Below are positions 28,032 through 37,449 of a stretch of 64,000 nucleotides of DNA, one piece after another (position 1 is the stretch's first letter; the number at the start of each line of letters is the position of its first letter). A program made the position numbers and the translations under genes. Under the pieces are notes generated by a model. That model was not told the origin of the DNA. It ran no database searches and saw only the letters and a list, made by a program, of their open reading frames with translations. This DNA comes from Myxococcales bacterium (GTDB lineage: Bacteria > Myxococcota_A > UBA9160 > UBA4427), in assembly GCA_012959805.1 (NCBI GenBank), contig DUCN01000098.1, positions 319,646 to 383,645 on the forward strand, written 5' to 3'.

Positions 28032-30041
28032 CTAAGTTGGGGTTTGGAGATCGACCAGGATCAGGGTTTCTTGGGCGTCGGATGCATCGATCGTGAGGGT
28101 GCCGCCGGAGGCGGTGACGACGGTTTCGGCGAGCACGTACGCGAGGATATTTGATTGGGGGGCGAGTTCTGGGAACCCGCCACTGCTGGCGGCACCGGCC
28201 GTTGGATTGTGATGACGGAGCAGGATGCGGAGTTTGGGCCGGCCATCGGCGGCTCGCGGGAGATGTCGAGTGGCCACAAAGAGGTCACCTCGTTCGGGCA
28301 GTGCCTCGAGCGCGTGATCGAGAAGTCCCGCCAAGGAGACCTGGAGGCCCTGGGCGTCCGCCCAGGCGAGCGGTGCATCGCGCTCAAGTTCACGCAGGAC
28401 GAGTAGGCGCCCCTTCGCAATGCGTTCGCGTCGCTGTTCGAGCAATTCTTCGATCAGGGCCGAGACATCGACGGGTTCCGGCTCAAATTTCTCGCGTTCG
28501 GCCACTGCGGTCAGTCGCGAAACGACGTCACTGATATGGGAGACGTCGCGCCCGACGAGTTCGGCGAATCGCTCGCGAAACGTCTCATCCTCAAAATGCT
28601 TGGGTAGCAGTTCGGCGAAAGTTCGAATCGAGACCAGGGGATTGCGAATTTCGTGCGAGAGGCTTCGCGCAAGTCGACGCCAGCCCTGTCCTTCGTCCGA
28701 TTCCCCGGATGTAGTTTCACTTTCGGGCTCTTTGGTGGGCTCTTTCGCGAGATTGAAGGAAGCCTCGCTGAGAAGCGTACTGTCGTCGGGCGCAGGCTCT
28801 GCGGCGATTTCGTCATTCGCGAAAATCGCTTCCTCAATTGCGTCGAAAGCATCTGGCTCATTCGGGTCTGGCTCGTGACGCGCGGGGATGGGCGTTTCTT
28901 CAAAGGAGCCGGGCATTCCCGTCGCGTCAGATGTTTCGGTGTCCAGAGTATCGGTTGGAAAGTGCAGGTCGACATCTTCCAGGACTTCGCGACTGGAAGC
29001 CGCGAGGCTGGTGCGAAGGACGGCTTCGAGTTCGCTGCGATCGCCGGTCCACGGATGCGCTTCGAGGGTGAGCAGCGCGCTGTCGGAGAAATCCCTGGTC
29101 ACACCGCCCACCGATTTCGTCCACTCGCGCGCGACGTTCGATGCAAACACGCCCAGCGTCTCAGGATGGTCGAGGAGTGACGGAATCTCGATTTCGAGGG
29201 GGGCGAAGGCGTGTTCGAGACTGCTTTCGAGTCGATCCTCGAGGCCGCTTGGACCGGCGGTTGTGATCCATCGGAATCCCGAAACGTCGAGTTCGATGCC
29301 CGCCGAGCCGTGGGCGATCAGTTCTGCGACCGCCCGCTGCTCTGCGGCAGGAAGCGCATCGATCTCATCGATCCAGACCCGGCGCAGCGGCTCGCCCATG
29401 CTTCGTTCAGCCTCGCTGATGCGAAGAGCGATCTCATCGCTCGAGCCGAGCTCCCTGCCACTGAGTCGCAGGACCCGCCCACGAACCTGATGATCCCGAA
29501 AGGTCTCGACGTAGTGACACAGAAGCGAGCGGCCGCTTCCCGGAACCCCGCGCACGAGTAGCGGCAGGTTGGCGAGGGATGGGTCAAGGGCGCGCAGCAG
29601 ACCGGGGACTTCGAGGCCGCCCAACCAGAGTGAGAAGCGTTCGCCAACGCGCTGTCGGCGCTGGCGCTCGGTAAGACTGGCTGCGTGTCTTTGTGATGTA
29701 GCGGCGGATATGAAGGCACGCAGCGTCCGCGCACTGGGCGCGCCCTTTTGAATATCGGGTCGCAGCGAATGAAATAGGCGTTGGGCCTCATCGGCGTCGG
29801 CTGCCTTGGCGATCAAGAGCCAGCGGGTCTGGGAGAGCTGGGCGCGTTGGCGATGGGCGAAATCGAGTTCGAGTTCAAAGTCGCCAACGAGACCGAGGAC
29901 GACGGCCTCGGGTGCCGCCGCGTGGACGAGACGGGCATCGTTCGGTTCGGCTGCGAGGATGTTGGTTTGCGCAAGCCCAGACAGACGCGCGAGAGCGGCG
30001 CGCTGTTGTGGGCTGCGATGAATGATCCAGAGCTTCGGCAT
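28032..30041 (-). CDS. Pseudo-receiver / NtrC-like AAA+ / histidine-kinase fusion
   Basis: 669 aa from ATG 30041 (CTGGAAG just upstream). Order: receiver-like N-terminus (1-~115, no clear phospho-Asp); AAA+ ~145-350 with Walker A GVPGSGRS (165-172), Walker B VWIDEID (~222-228) and an HPWTGDRSEL relic of NtrC's PWPGN-ELE motif, but no GAFTGA; an acidic linker ~375-450; a HisKA domain with SLSHEIRNPLVS (His463); then a degenerate HATPase without the usual N and G boxes (SLAGLLDHALEAL is its closest match). A joined NtrC-like plus NtrB-like layout is unusual. It could be a nucleotide-gated kinase or a pseudo-kinase scaffold. Confidence 0.72.
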   Translation of the reverse strand: MPKLWIIHRSPQQRAALARLSGLAQTNILAAEPNDARLVHAAAPEAVVLGLVGDFELELDFAHRQRAQLSQTRWLLIAKAADADEAQRLFHSLRPDIQKGAPSARTLRAFISAATSQRHAASLTERQRRQRVGERFSLWLGGLEVPGLLRALDPSLANLPLLVRGVPGSGRSLLCHYVETFRDHQVRGRVLRLSGRELGSSDEIALRISEAERSMGEPLRRVWIDEIDALPAAEQRAVAELIAHGSAGIELDVSGFRWITTAGPSGLEDRLESSLEHAFAPLEIEIPSLLDHPETLGVFASNVAREWTKSVGGVTRDFSDSALLTLEAHPWTGDRSELEAVLRTSLAASSREVLEDVDLHFPTDTLDTETSDATGMPGSFEETPIPARHEPDPNEPDAFDAIEEAIFANDEIAAEPAPDDSTLLSEASFNLAKEPTKEPESETTSGESDEGQGWRRLARSLSHEIRNPLVSIRTFAELLPKHFEDETFRERFAELVGRDVSHISDVVSRLTAVAEREKFEPEPVDVSALIEELLEQRRERIAKGRLLVLRELERDAPLAWADAQGLQVSLAGLLDHALEALPERGDLFVATRHLPRAADGRPKLRILLRHHNPTAGAASSGGFPELAPQSNILAYVLAETVVTASGGTLTIDASDAQETLILVDLQTPT

Positions 30042-30426
30042 GACTTCCAGTAATCGAGCGCAGGGACTAGTAAACGGATGAAGTGGAGGCAGACTACCTC
30101 GTTCACCACGGCGCAAGCTACGTGCCAATCAAGAGTTTGCGAATTGGGAGTTCGAGTGAAGTGCAGCTCGCGGTTCAAGCACCTGATATACGTGGTGTTC
30201 TGGGTCATCAATGGGGCCGGGCCGATCTTCGAGGGTCGGGTTGGGCGCAATAATTTCTCGAAGACGTCCCGCGCGCGGGCACATGCAGGGAAAAGATTTT
30301 CCAGATGGGCATCGGATTCGTCATCATCTCGGCTGTATGATCGGCTTGAGCGCGGCCGCCACGTACGGGCAGCGCGCGGCGTACTGGATCGCCCATGGAT
30401 CTTCTCATGTATGGCAGGGCAGGTTG
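30042..30426. other. Intergenic region, no supported gene
   Basis: 385 bases between divergent genes. No ORF, terminator or palindrome was recognised; promoters for both the AAA/kinase gene (minus) and the GNAT gene (plus) should lie here. Confidence 0.4.
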
Positions 30427-30951
30427 ATGAGCAGGCTGGATTCAGAGGCAGAGGATGAGCAAGGACGCGGTCGCCTCGGCGGTCGCGTCCGCACGGCTCG
30501 TATGCAGGAAATCGATCTTGTCGCCGCGCTCTGGGGGCTGATTACGGAACATCATGCTGCCCTCGATCCGCTCTTTCGGATGCGACGGGGCCCGGTAGCC
30601 GACGGTGAATTGCGGGAGCTACTGCGTGGGCTACATCGCGATCCGGATGCTGAAATTCTTGTCTATGACCGCAATGGGACGCCAGAGGGCCTGTGTATCG
30701 TTCGGATCGACCGTGCGCCTCCAATCCTCGAAGAGACCGAGCGGGCCGAGATCACCGACCTCGGGGTGCGACCGGAGATGCGCAGAAAGGGCGTCGCGCG
30801 GCAACTCGTCGAGGAGGCACAGTCGTGGGTGCGAGATCGCGGCGTCGCGCGCATCGAAATTCAGGTCGCGACGGGCAACCGAGAAGGCCAAGCCTTCTGG
30901 CGCTCGATCGGGTACGGCGCATTAATGGACGTGCTGCATAAACGGCTGTAA
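30427..30951 (+). CDS. GNAT N-acetyltransferase
   Basis: 174 aa from ATG 30427; a longer in-frame extension upstream is not supported. VRTARMQEIDLVAALWGL and ITDLGVRPEMRRKGVARQLVE (shown in parts) are the beta1/alpha1 and acetyl-CoA-binding motifs, with EIQVATGNREGQAFWRSIG as motif B. Likely acetylates a small molecule or protein N-terminus or side chain; substrate unknown. Confidence 0.87.
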   Translation: MSRLDSEAEDEQGRGRLGGRVRTARMQEIDLVAALWGLITEHHAALDPLFRMRRGPVADGELRELLRGLHRDPDAEILVYDRNGTPEGLCIVRIDRAPPILEETERAEITDLGVRPEMRRKGVARQLVEEAQSWVRDRGVARIEIQVATGNREGQAFWRSIGYGALMDVLHKRL

Positions 30952-31030
30952 GTTTGGCCGCCGGAGCGCACGACAAGCGCCCTAACAACCACCCCAATCC
31001 CATTTCGCGCCCAAGGCAGAATCCAAAGCC

Positions 31031-32416
31031 ATGTCCAAGAACGAATCGACCCCTCAAAAATCCTCTGGAAGTGAAGAGAAACTGAATCCGATCGCGCTCG
31101 CGCTGCGCGAGAAGCTTGAGGAGGCGGCCCCCGAAGTCCTCTCGATGCTGTCGGCCTATGGTCGCCGTCTCTACTTCCCCAAGGGTATTATTTCCCAGAC
31201 TGCGGAAGCGAAGCAGAAGGCACATCGTTTTAATGCGACGATCGGGATCGCCACGGAAGCGGACGGCCCGATGGCGCTCGCGTCGATTTCGAATCAGCTC
31301 GGCGATGTGTCGCCAGCGGATGCCGTGACCTACGCGCCTCCGGCGGGCCGCCCGGACTTGCGAGCACGCTGGCGCGAGAAGCTGTTGGCGGAAAATCCGT
31401 CGCTGCGTGAAAAGAATTTCGGCCAGCCCCTCGTGACCAGCGCGATCACGCACGGTCTTTCGCTCGCGGGCGAGCTTTTCCTCGATGCCGGCGACGTTGT
31501 TTTGATGCCGGACAAGCTTTGGGGCAATTATCGATTGTCCTACGAAGTTCATCTCGCCGCGAAGATCGAGACCTTTCCTTTTTATGCCGGGGAGTCCGAA
31601 GGCGGCGGGCTGAATACGCAGGCGTTCTCAGAGCGGCTCGCAGAAGTGGCCGAGGGCCGTGAGAAAGTCGTTGTATTGTTGAACTTCCCGAATAATCCGA
31701 CCGGGTATATGCCGACCGCAGAAGAAGGTGCAGCGCTGGCGGATACACTCGTCGCACAGGCTGAAAAAGGAACGCACCTGGTCGTGTTATGCGACGATGC
31801 CTATTTCGGACTCTTCTACCATCTCGGTGGCGAGTCGATGAGGGAATCGCTCTTTGGAATTTTGACGGGACGCCATCCGAATCTGCTCGCTGTAAAACTC
31901 GACGGAGCGACCAAGGAACTCTTCGTTTGGGGTTTGCGATGTGGCTTCATCACCTTTGGTCCGGGTCGACCGGAGACGTCGGAAGTCGTTTGCGAAGTGC
32001 TCGATGCAAAGGTTCGTGGGGCGATTCGTGGCGGTGTATCGAATGTGCCGCAGCTGTCCCAGACCCTGGTCGAGCGAGCGCTTGCCTCTCCGACCCTGGC
32101 CGCAGAACGCGATGAGAAGTGTGAAGTGCTGGCTTCCCGGGCTCGGCGTGTTTTCGAGGTCGCCAATGAGTCCCGATTCGCAGAGAGCTGGAAGGTCTAC
32201 CCCTTCAACAGCGGCTACTTCATGCTGGTCGAAGTGCAGGGTGTCGATGCAGAGAAACTCCGTCTGCATCTGCTCGAGGAGTTTGGCGTCGGCTTGATTG
32301 CAACGAGTCCGACGGATATCCGCGTGGCCTTTTCATGCCTCGAGGAGCAGGATGTCAAACCCTTGTTCGAAGCCATGCATCAGGCGATCCAGTCGCTCCA
32401 ATCATCTTCATCGTAG
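31031..32416 (+). CDS. Class I/II pyridoxal-phosphate aminotransferase
   Basis: 461 aa. PLP fold type I: TYAPPAGRPDLRARW, SAITHGLSLAGELF, LLNFPNNPTGYMPT (Asn-Pro-x-Gly loop), CDDAYFGLFY (Asp that holds the pyridine N), KLDGATKELFVWGLRCGF (Schiff-base Lys) and the C-terminal DIRVAF Arg. Slightly long for the family because of the N-terminus. Substrate cannot be assigned. No clear biosynthetic partner next to it. Confidence 0.85.
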   Translation: MSKNESTPQKSSGSEEKLNPIALALREKLEEAAPEVLSMLSAYGRRLYFPKGIISQTAEAKQKAHRFNATIGIATEADGPMALASISNQLGDVSPADAVTYAPPAGRPDLRARWREKLLAENPSLREKNFGQPLVTSAITHGLSLAGELFLDAGDVVLMPDKLWGNYRLSYEVHLAAKIETFPFYAGESEGGGLNTQAFSERLAEVAEGREKVVVLLNFPNNPTGYMPTAEEGAALADTLVAQAEKGTHLVVLCDDAYFGLFYHLGGESMRESLFGILTGRHPNLLAVKLDGATKELFVWGLRCGFITFGPGRPETSEVVCEVLDAKVRGAIRGGVSNVPQLSQTLVERALASPTLAAERDEKCEVLASRARRVFEVANESRFAESWKVYPFNSGYFMLVEVQGVDAEKLRLHLLEEFGVGLIATSPTDIRVAFSCLEEQDVKPLFEAMHQAIQSLQSSSS

Positions 32417-32452
32417 TCCGCGGAATGTAAGTTGGAGGATGGACCGGGACTG

Positions 32453-33078
32453 TTAGTCGGCGGTATCTCGAGTTTCGTCGTTTCCGAGACTTGCCGCTTT
32501 AGTCAAGGATTCCGGGATTTCGAGCACGTCGAACATTCGTACGATTTCCAATGTCAGTTCGATGCTCTGATCGAGGGTTTCGACGCGGATGGGCTCGTCT
32601 GCGAAGCAGCGAGTTCTGACCGGGGATGTCGAGGAAGCGCCGCCGGAAGGCTTCGTCTTCTTGAAGCGCGCGGGCAAGGTCGGCGAAGCCGGAGCGATCC
32701 CATTCGGGAGGGAAGTCCGCCATCGCCGCAAACATCTCGCCGACCTCTTCGGTGACGCGAACCGGCCATTCAGCCAGCGCCGGTCGATCGCCTCTGCCGC
32801 GCCAGCGCCTGCTCGTTTCCCCGCGGATTGACCGTCGGGGTCTGGATCGCTTCCGAGAGCAGCGCGGTGGCCCGCTCTTCGAGTGAACGCTGACGAAAAA
32901 TCGATCGAAAGGCCAGAAGGCCCCCGCGCCCGCGGCGATGATTCCGGCTAGGCTGAGGGCGATCAGGATGATGGATGCTTGTCAGGCCAATAATCGCCTC
33001 TGTGGTCGACGCGAACCGGGTTCGGCGGTTCGCGGCGGCTCGATCTGCCAACCTGAACGGCTTGAAGACATGATTCAC
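32453..33078 (-). pseudogene. Decayed M20-family metallopeptidase
   Basis: Reading the minus strand, matches to M20 peptidases fall in three frames: a TM-like segment (IILIALSLAGIIAAGAGAF), then SEAIQTPTVNPRGNE, the start of the M20 domain, then ADLARALQEDEAFRRRFLD and GQNSLL from near the C-terminus. The metal-site middle is missing and there are frameshifts and stops. This is a remnant of a membrane-anchored M20 enzyme, not a working gene. Confidence 0.65.
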
Positions 33079-33199
33079 CCGGTCTTAAAAATGAGGTGAA
33101 AACGATACGATGGCGCGGGATGTGTGGATTGGAACGGGTGCGTCGGAGCAGCGAGCGGGCTAAATATAGCGCCGGAGTGAGAGCCCCCAGGAGCACCGT

Positions 33200-34756
33200 A
33201 TGCGATTCGAGCCTTTCAGCCGGGAAGGTCTGCGCAGCCTCATGGATAAGTTGATGCCGACAGAAGTGCCCAAGGCCGACGGGTCCAAGGTCGCCCGATC
33301 AGGCGTGGCCTGGGTTTTGGCCGTCATCGGACTCGTCCTTGGTTTCGGGATCGGCAGTCAGATGGGTACGGCCGAGTCGGCCGATCCTCTTATGCCGCAC
33401 TCGATCCCGGTCGACGATGTCGCTTCGCTTCCGGCGCTTCCGGCTGTGATGGCTGCGGACAAGGATGCAGCCGCTGATGTTAGGCACCTCCATATCGACA
33501 ATCAGCAAAGAGCTTTCGCGCCGGTGATCACGGTCGCGGATTCTCCGCCCGGACAAGTCCTTGCGAAATACGCGTCGGTCTCAATCGACTCCCTCCCAAT
33601 TCATCATTCTACTTCCGAAACGACGACGCATGAGTCCTTTACTCTGGTGACTCGGGGCGAAATCGGTCTTGGAGAAAGCCTCGGGTCGTCTCTGCGTCGT
33701 CAGGGAATCTCGCCGGGGACCGTCCATCTCATCGCGACCGAGATGCGTAAGGTTTTCGATTTTCGTCGTTCGCGTCCGGGAGATCAGTATCGCCTGGGAC
33801 AGGATTCAGACGGTCGTGTTCTCGACTTCCGATATTCCCAGGGCCCCGAAGAGAGCTTCTACCTCGCCTGGGAAGGCACGCGGTACACGGTTCGAAAAGA
33901 GACCGCCGAACTCCAACCCCAGATTGCCAAGATTGCGGGCGTTATAGACTCCTCCTTTTACGGTGCGGTTCTCTCGCTCGGAGAGCAGAGTGCGCTGGCA
34001 AGCGAGTTCGCGCGCATCCTCGCATGGGACATCGACTTCAGCCGGAATGTGCATCAGGGAGACGAATTCCAGATTTTGTACGAGCGCCTCTACCGCCGCA
34101 ACGACGATGGAGATGAAGTCTACGTTCGCCCGGGTCGGGTGCTCGCGGGGCGATACGATGGCCGAGTCGGCGAACATACGGTTGTCTATTTTGAAGATGA
34201 GCGAGGAATCGGAGCGTATTTCCGTCCGGACGGATCTTCGGTCGAGCGTGCCTTTCTCGCTGCGCCGCTCGAATTCAGTCGCATCAGTTCACGCTTCACC
34301 CGCGCGCGCGCGCATCCAATCTTGAACGTGACGCGGCCGCATCTGGGCATCGACTATGCGGCGCCCCGCGGCACACCCGTCTGGGCGGTCGCTGATGGGG
34401 TCGTCGAATATCGCGCTCGCGCCGGCGCGTCCGGTAACCTCATCCGAATTCGACACGCCGGAGGGTATACGTCGCACTACGCTCATCTATCAAAGTTCGC
34501 TGCCAAGCTTTCAGTTGGAGACCGGGTCGAGCAGAAGCAACTGATCGGATACGTCGGCAGTACTGGATTGTCCACGGGCCCGCACGTCTGCTTTCGGGTG
34601 AAGAAGGACGGCAACTACGTCGATCCCATGCGAATTGCGAGTCCGGCCGGCGCGCCCGTCGATGTCAAAAAATTCGTCGTGTTCCAAAACATTCGCGACC
34701 AGCTCCTCGCGGACCTTGGTCCAGGGCCACTGAACAGAGCGGACGAAGCGCTCTAG
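33200..34756 (+). CDS. M23-family metallopeptidase, membrane anchored
   Basis: 518 aa. One TM (~33-52), a Csd3/OapA-like N-terminal region (~145-330), then the M23 domain (~360-490): RPHLGIDYAAPRGTPV (His381, Asp385), SHYAHLS (His426/429) and TGPHVCFRV, where the second His of GPHxHF, a zinc ligand, is Cys464. The enzyme probably cleaves peptidoglycan crosslinks in the periplasm. AGGAG lies eight bases before the ATG. The His-to-Cys change is seen in some M23 members, so activity is plausible. Confidence 0.85.
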   Translation: MRFEPFSREGLRSLMDKLMPTEVPKADGSKVARSGVAWVLAVIGLVLGFGIGSQMGTAESADPLMPHSIPVDDVASLPALPAVMAADKDAAADVRHLHIDNQQRAFAPVITVADSPPGQVLAKYASVSIDSLPIHHSTSETTTHESFTLVTRGEIGLGESLGSSLRRQGISPGTVHLIATEMRKVFDFRRSRPGDQYRLGQDSDGRVLDFRYSQGPEESFYLAWEGTRYTVRKETAELQPQIAKIAGVIDSSFYGAVLSLGEQSALASEFARILAWDIDFSRNVHQGDEFQILYERLYRRNDDGDEVYVRPGRVLAGRYDGRVGEHTVVYFEDERGIGAYFRPDGSSVERAFLAAPLEFSRISSRFTRARAHPILNVTRPHLGIDYAAPRGTPVWAVADGVVEYRARAGASGNLIRIRHAGGYTSHYAHLSKFAAKLSVGDRVEQKQLIGYVGSTGLSTGPHVCFRVKKDGNYVDPMRIASPAGAPVDVKKFVVFQNIRDQLLADLGPGPLNRADEAL

Positions 34757-34830
34757 TCGGCGAGCCCGTAGGACAAGCAGGACAGGCGGTTAAGCCCCCG
34801 GCGCGCCCGCTTCGAGGGAGTAGGTACTCA

Positions 34831-35250
34831 TTGGATTTGAATGATCGCATCAAGAAGATCGCCTTGGGTCTGGCGAATCGAGAACAGGCGCATCGCGCAG
34901 GTATCGATCGCGCCCAATCGGTGGCCGACGATCTGCACGCTAGGGTTGATACGGCGATTGGACTCTTCAATGAAGTCGTTGCCGAGAACGTGTCGTATCT
35001 CGAAGTGGCGGTCAGTGCGACACGTGTAGATGATAAACATCTGCATGCTGTGGAGTTCAATCTCGAGCGCGGCCGACATCGTGCGGTGGTGACGGTGAAG
35101 AGCAAGGGCGTCGTCACCTTGGTTGGCCCTTTCCGAGTAGGTAAGAATGAAGGTCCGTGCTTGAGCTTTCCGATCGATGCACAAGAAGACATCGATGATG
35201 CGTTGGGTGATTTTCTCGAACGCTTTCTCGAAGAAGCCGCGTCGCCCTGA
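34831..35250 (+). CDS. Conserved-looking protein of unknown function
   Basis: 139 aa, TTG start after a purine-rich stretch (GGGAG about ten bases upstream). N-terminal basic helix (RIKKIALGLANREQAHRAG) and a mixed alpha/beta body (AVEFNLERGRHRAVVTVKSKGVVTL). No family recognised and no signal peptide or TM. It precedes the DUF84 NTPase by 18 bases and is probably cotranscribed with it and gshA. Confidence 0.6.
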   Translation: MDLNDRIKKIALGLANREQAHRAGIDRAQSVADDLHARVDTAIGLFNEVVAENVSYLEVAVSATRVDDKHLHAVEFNLERGRHRAVVTVKSKGVVTLVGPFRVGKNEGPCLSFPIDAQEDIDDALGDFLERFLEEAASP

Positions 35251-35268
35251 ACCGGGTGGAGCGAGCCG

Positions 35269-36018
35269 ATGACCTTCATGATTGACGAGAACTTTCGTCC
35301 CGCAGAGTCACTGCTTCGCGCGCTCGGCGGCGCACCGATTTTGGTGGGCACCCAGAATCCAGCGAAACTCGAAGCAATACGAATTTCCTTTGCTGCCTTT
35401 GCGGAGCCGGGGGCTGTGCTCGACCTGGTGCCGGTGGCCGTCGCATCCGGGGTTTCTGAACAACCGATCGGATACGACGAGATTATGACTGGGGCCCGCA
35501 ATCGTGCCCGCGCCGCGTTCGCGGCAGGTAACGGAACGATTGCCGTCGGTATCGAAGACGGACTGCTGTGTTATCCGACTGACGAGGATTCGTCTCGAGG
35601 GCGTGGCACCAACGACGAGCGCGATGGCGCGGCAGCTTTGAACGAGGACGAGGAACTGCCTCGCGACGAGTACTACAACGTGGGTTGTGCCTGGGTGACC
35701 GACGGTGAGCGCGCGGGCCACGGGTTCTCTGCTGGCTTTTCCTATCCGCGAGGCTGTCGCGAACCGGCGATTCGAGACCGAGCGCCGATCGGTGATCTCT
35801 TTGATAAATTATGGCGGTCGCGCCGCGAAGAGACTGGATCGACCAGCCGCGACGAGGCCCGAGAGCTAGCCCAGGAACCGGCAATGCCCGTCGCATCCGG
35901 CCGCCAGGGCGGCAATATCGGTCGATTGACCCAGGGACGACTTGATCGCGCTGCCTATGGAGGGCAGGCCGTGACCTGCGCCCTGATTCGCTTTCTCCAC
36001 ACAGACCTCTACGATTAG
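35269..36018 (+). CDS. DUF84-family NTPase (ITPase/XTPase-like) with insertions
   Basis: 249 aa, longer than the usual ~175. ILVGTQNPAKLEAIR is the N-terminal signature; GARNRARAAF, AVGIEDGLL and GYPRGC-like SYPRGC follow. Members hydrolyse inosine/xanthosine triphosphate. Two low-complexity insertions are evident: an acidic one (~107-128, NDERDGAAALNEDEELP) and one of ~45 residues before the final helix. GTGGAG before ATG 35269. Confidence 0.78.
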   Translation: MTFMIDENFRPAESLLRALGGAPILVGTQNPAKLEAIRISFAAFAEPGAVLDLVPVAVASGVSEQPIGYDEIMTGARNRARAAFAAGNGTIAVGIEDGLLCYPTDEDSSRGRGTNDERDGAAALNEDEELPRDEYYNVGCAWVTDGERAGHGFSAGFSYPRGCREPAIRDRAPIGDLFDKLWRSRREETGSTSRDEARELAQEPAMPVASGRQGGNIGRLTQGRLDRAAYGGQAVTCALIRFLHTDLYD

Positions 36019-36055
36019 GCCGCGCGACCGCCCCGGCCCGAGGAGTATCCCCAGA

Positions 36056-37402
36056 ATGAATGCCAAGGATCAACCCATGGAGGGTCGCGAAGACCTGCTC
36101 GAATACTTTCGGGACTCCGAGACGCCTCGCGAAGATTGGCGGGTCGGTACCGAGCATGAGAAGGTCGGCGTCTACGCGGACACCGGTGATCGCGTTCCGT
36201 TTGAAGGGCCCTATGGCATTGGCGCTCTGCTCGAGAAGATTGCGGCCGCGATCGGTTGGGATCCTGTTGAGGAAAATGGAAAGACGATCGCGCTCATCAA
36301 GGACGGCGCGAGTGTGACGCTTGAGCCTGGCGGCCAGATTGAACTCTCCGGTGCGCCTCTTCGTACATCCAAGGAAACCTGCATCGAGTTCAATACCCAC
36401 GTCGATCTTGTGAAAGAACTCTCGGACGAATTTGGCATCGCTTGGCTCGGCCTGGGTATCGACCCTTTCCATGAAGTGTCGGATATCCCGACGATGCCCA
36501 AGAGTCGCTACGACATCATGCGCAACTATCTCCCGACGCGTGGGGGCCTCGCCCTCGACATGATGCATGCGACGGCGACCGTTCAGGCCAACTTCGACTA
36601 CAAAGACGAAGCCGACATGATCTGCAAGATGCGCACGGCCTTGGTTGCAACCCCAATCATCTCCGCGCTCTTTGCGAATTCCAGCATTTCCGGAGGTAAG
36701 GAAAACGGCTTCGCATCGAAGCGGTTGATTATCTGGCGAGATACCGATCCGGATCGGTGCGGTCTACTGCCCTTCGCCTTCGATCCTGATTTTGGATACG
36801 AGTGTTATACGGAATGGGCGCTCGACATCCCCGTGTTCTTCGTCGTTCGCGATGGCACCTACCATCCCGGTGATGGCGTGACCTTTCGGCAGTTCATGGA
36901 AAAGGGCTGGAATGGTTTCCGAGCCACGCTGGGTGATTGGGATACGCATCTCACAACGCTCTTTCCGGACGTGCGGCTGAAGCGAATCATCGAGGTGCGT
37001 GGTGCGGATACCGTTCCCCGGGACCTCATCTGTGCCCTTCCCGCGGTTTGGAAGGGAATCCTCTACGACGAGGGCGCATGTGCAGCGATCTGGGAAATGC
37101 TGGGGGAAACGAATTTCGAGGACCTCGAAGCCTCTCAGCTCGATGTTGCGAAACGCGGGTTGCGTGCGAATTTTGGACAGCACAAGGTCTTGGATCTCGC
37201 GCATGAGTTGGTCAAGCATTCGGCGGAAGGCCTACGCAGGATGATGGAATTAGGTGAAGATGAGCATGACGAGCGCGTTTTCCTCGATCCGCTCTTTTCC
37301 CAGATCGAAAAGGGGATCAGTCCCGGCGAAGAGATTGCTGATCTTTGGCGAGGCCAGTGGGGGCGAAATCGCCAACGCTTGATTGAGGCAACGAGATACT
37401 GA
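36056..37402 (+). CDS. gshA: Glutamate-cysteine ligase (plant/proteobacterial type)
   Basis: 448 aa. VGTEHEKVGVY, LEPGGQIELSGAPL, DMMHATATVQANFDY and IEVRGAD are the substrate and ATP/Mg sites of the GCS2/plant-type class. It makes gamma-glutamylcysteine, the first step of glutathione synthesis. No gshB visible. AGGAG lies just upstream of ATG 36056. Confidence 0.93.
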   Translation: MNAKDQPMEGREDLLEYFRDSETPREDWRVGTEHEKVGVYADTGDRVPFEGPYGIGALLEKIAAAIGWDPVEENGKTIALIKDGASVTLEPGGQIELSGAPLRTSKETCIEFNTHVDLVKELSDEFGIAWLGLGIDPFHEVSDIPTMPKSRYDIMRNYLPTRGGLALDMMHATATVQANFDYKDEADMICKMRTALVATPIISALFANSSISGGKENGFASKRLIIWRDTDPDRCGLLPFAFDPDFGYECYTEWALDIPVFFVVRDGTYHPGDGVTFRQFMEKGWNGFRATLGDWDTHLTTLFPDVRLKRIIEVRGADTVPRDLICALPAVWKGILYDEGACAAIWEMLGETNFEDLEASQLDVAKRGLRANFGQHKVLDLAHELVKHSAEGLRRMMELGEDEHDERVFLDPLFSQIEKGISPGEEIADLWRGQWGRNRQRLIEATRY

Positions 37403-37449
37403 TCGCGGAAGATCGCGATTCTGCAGCGAGTAGGGTATCTAGAGAGTCG

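Noticed and set aside
28154-28534. Plus-strand ORFs antisense to the AAA/kinase fusion
   Set aside because: Shadow frames of a clear minus-strand gene, with no domains of their own.
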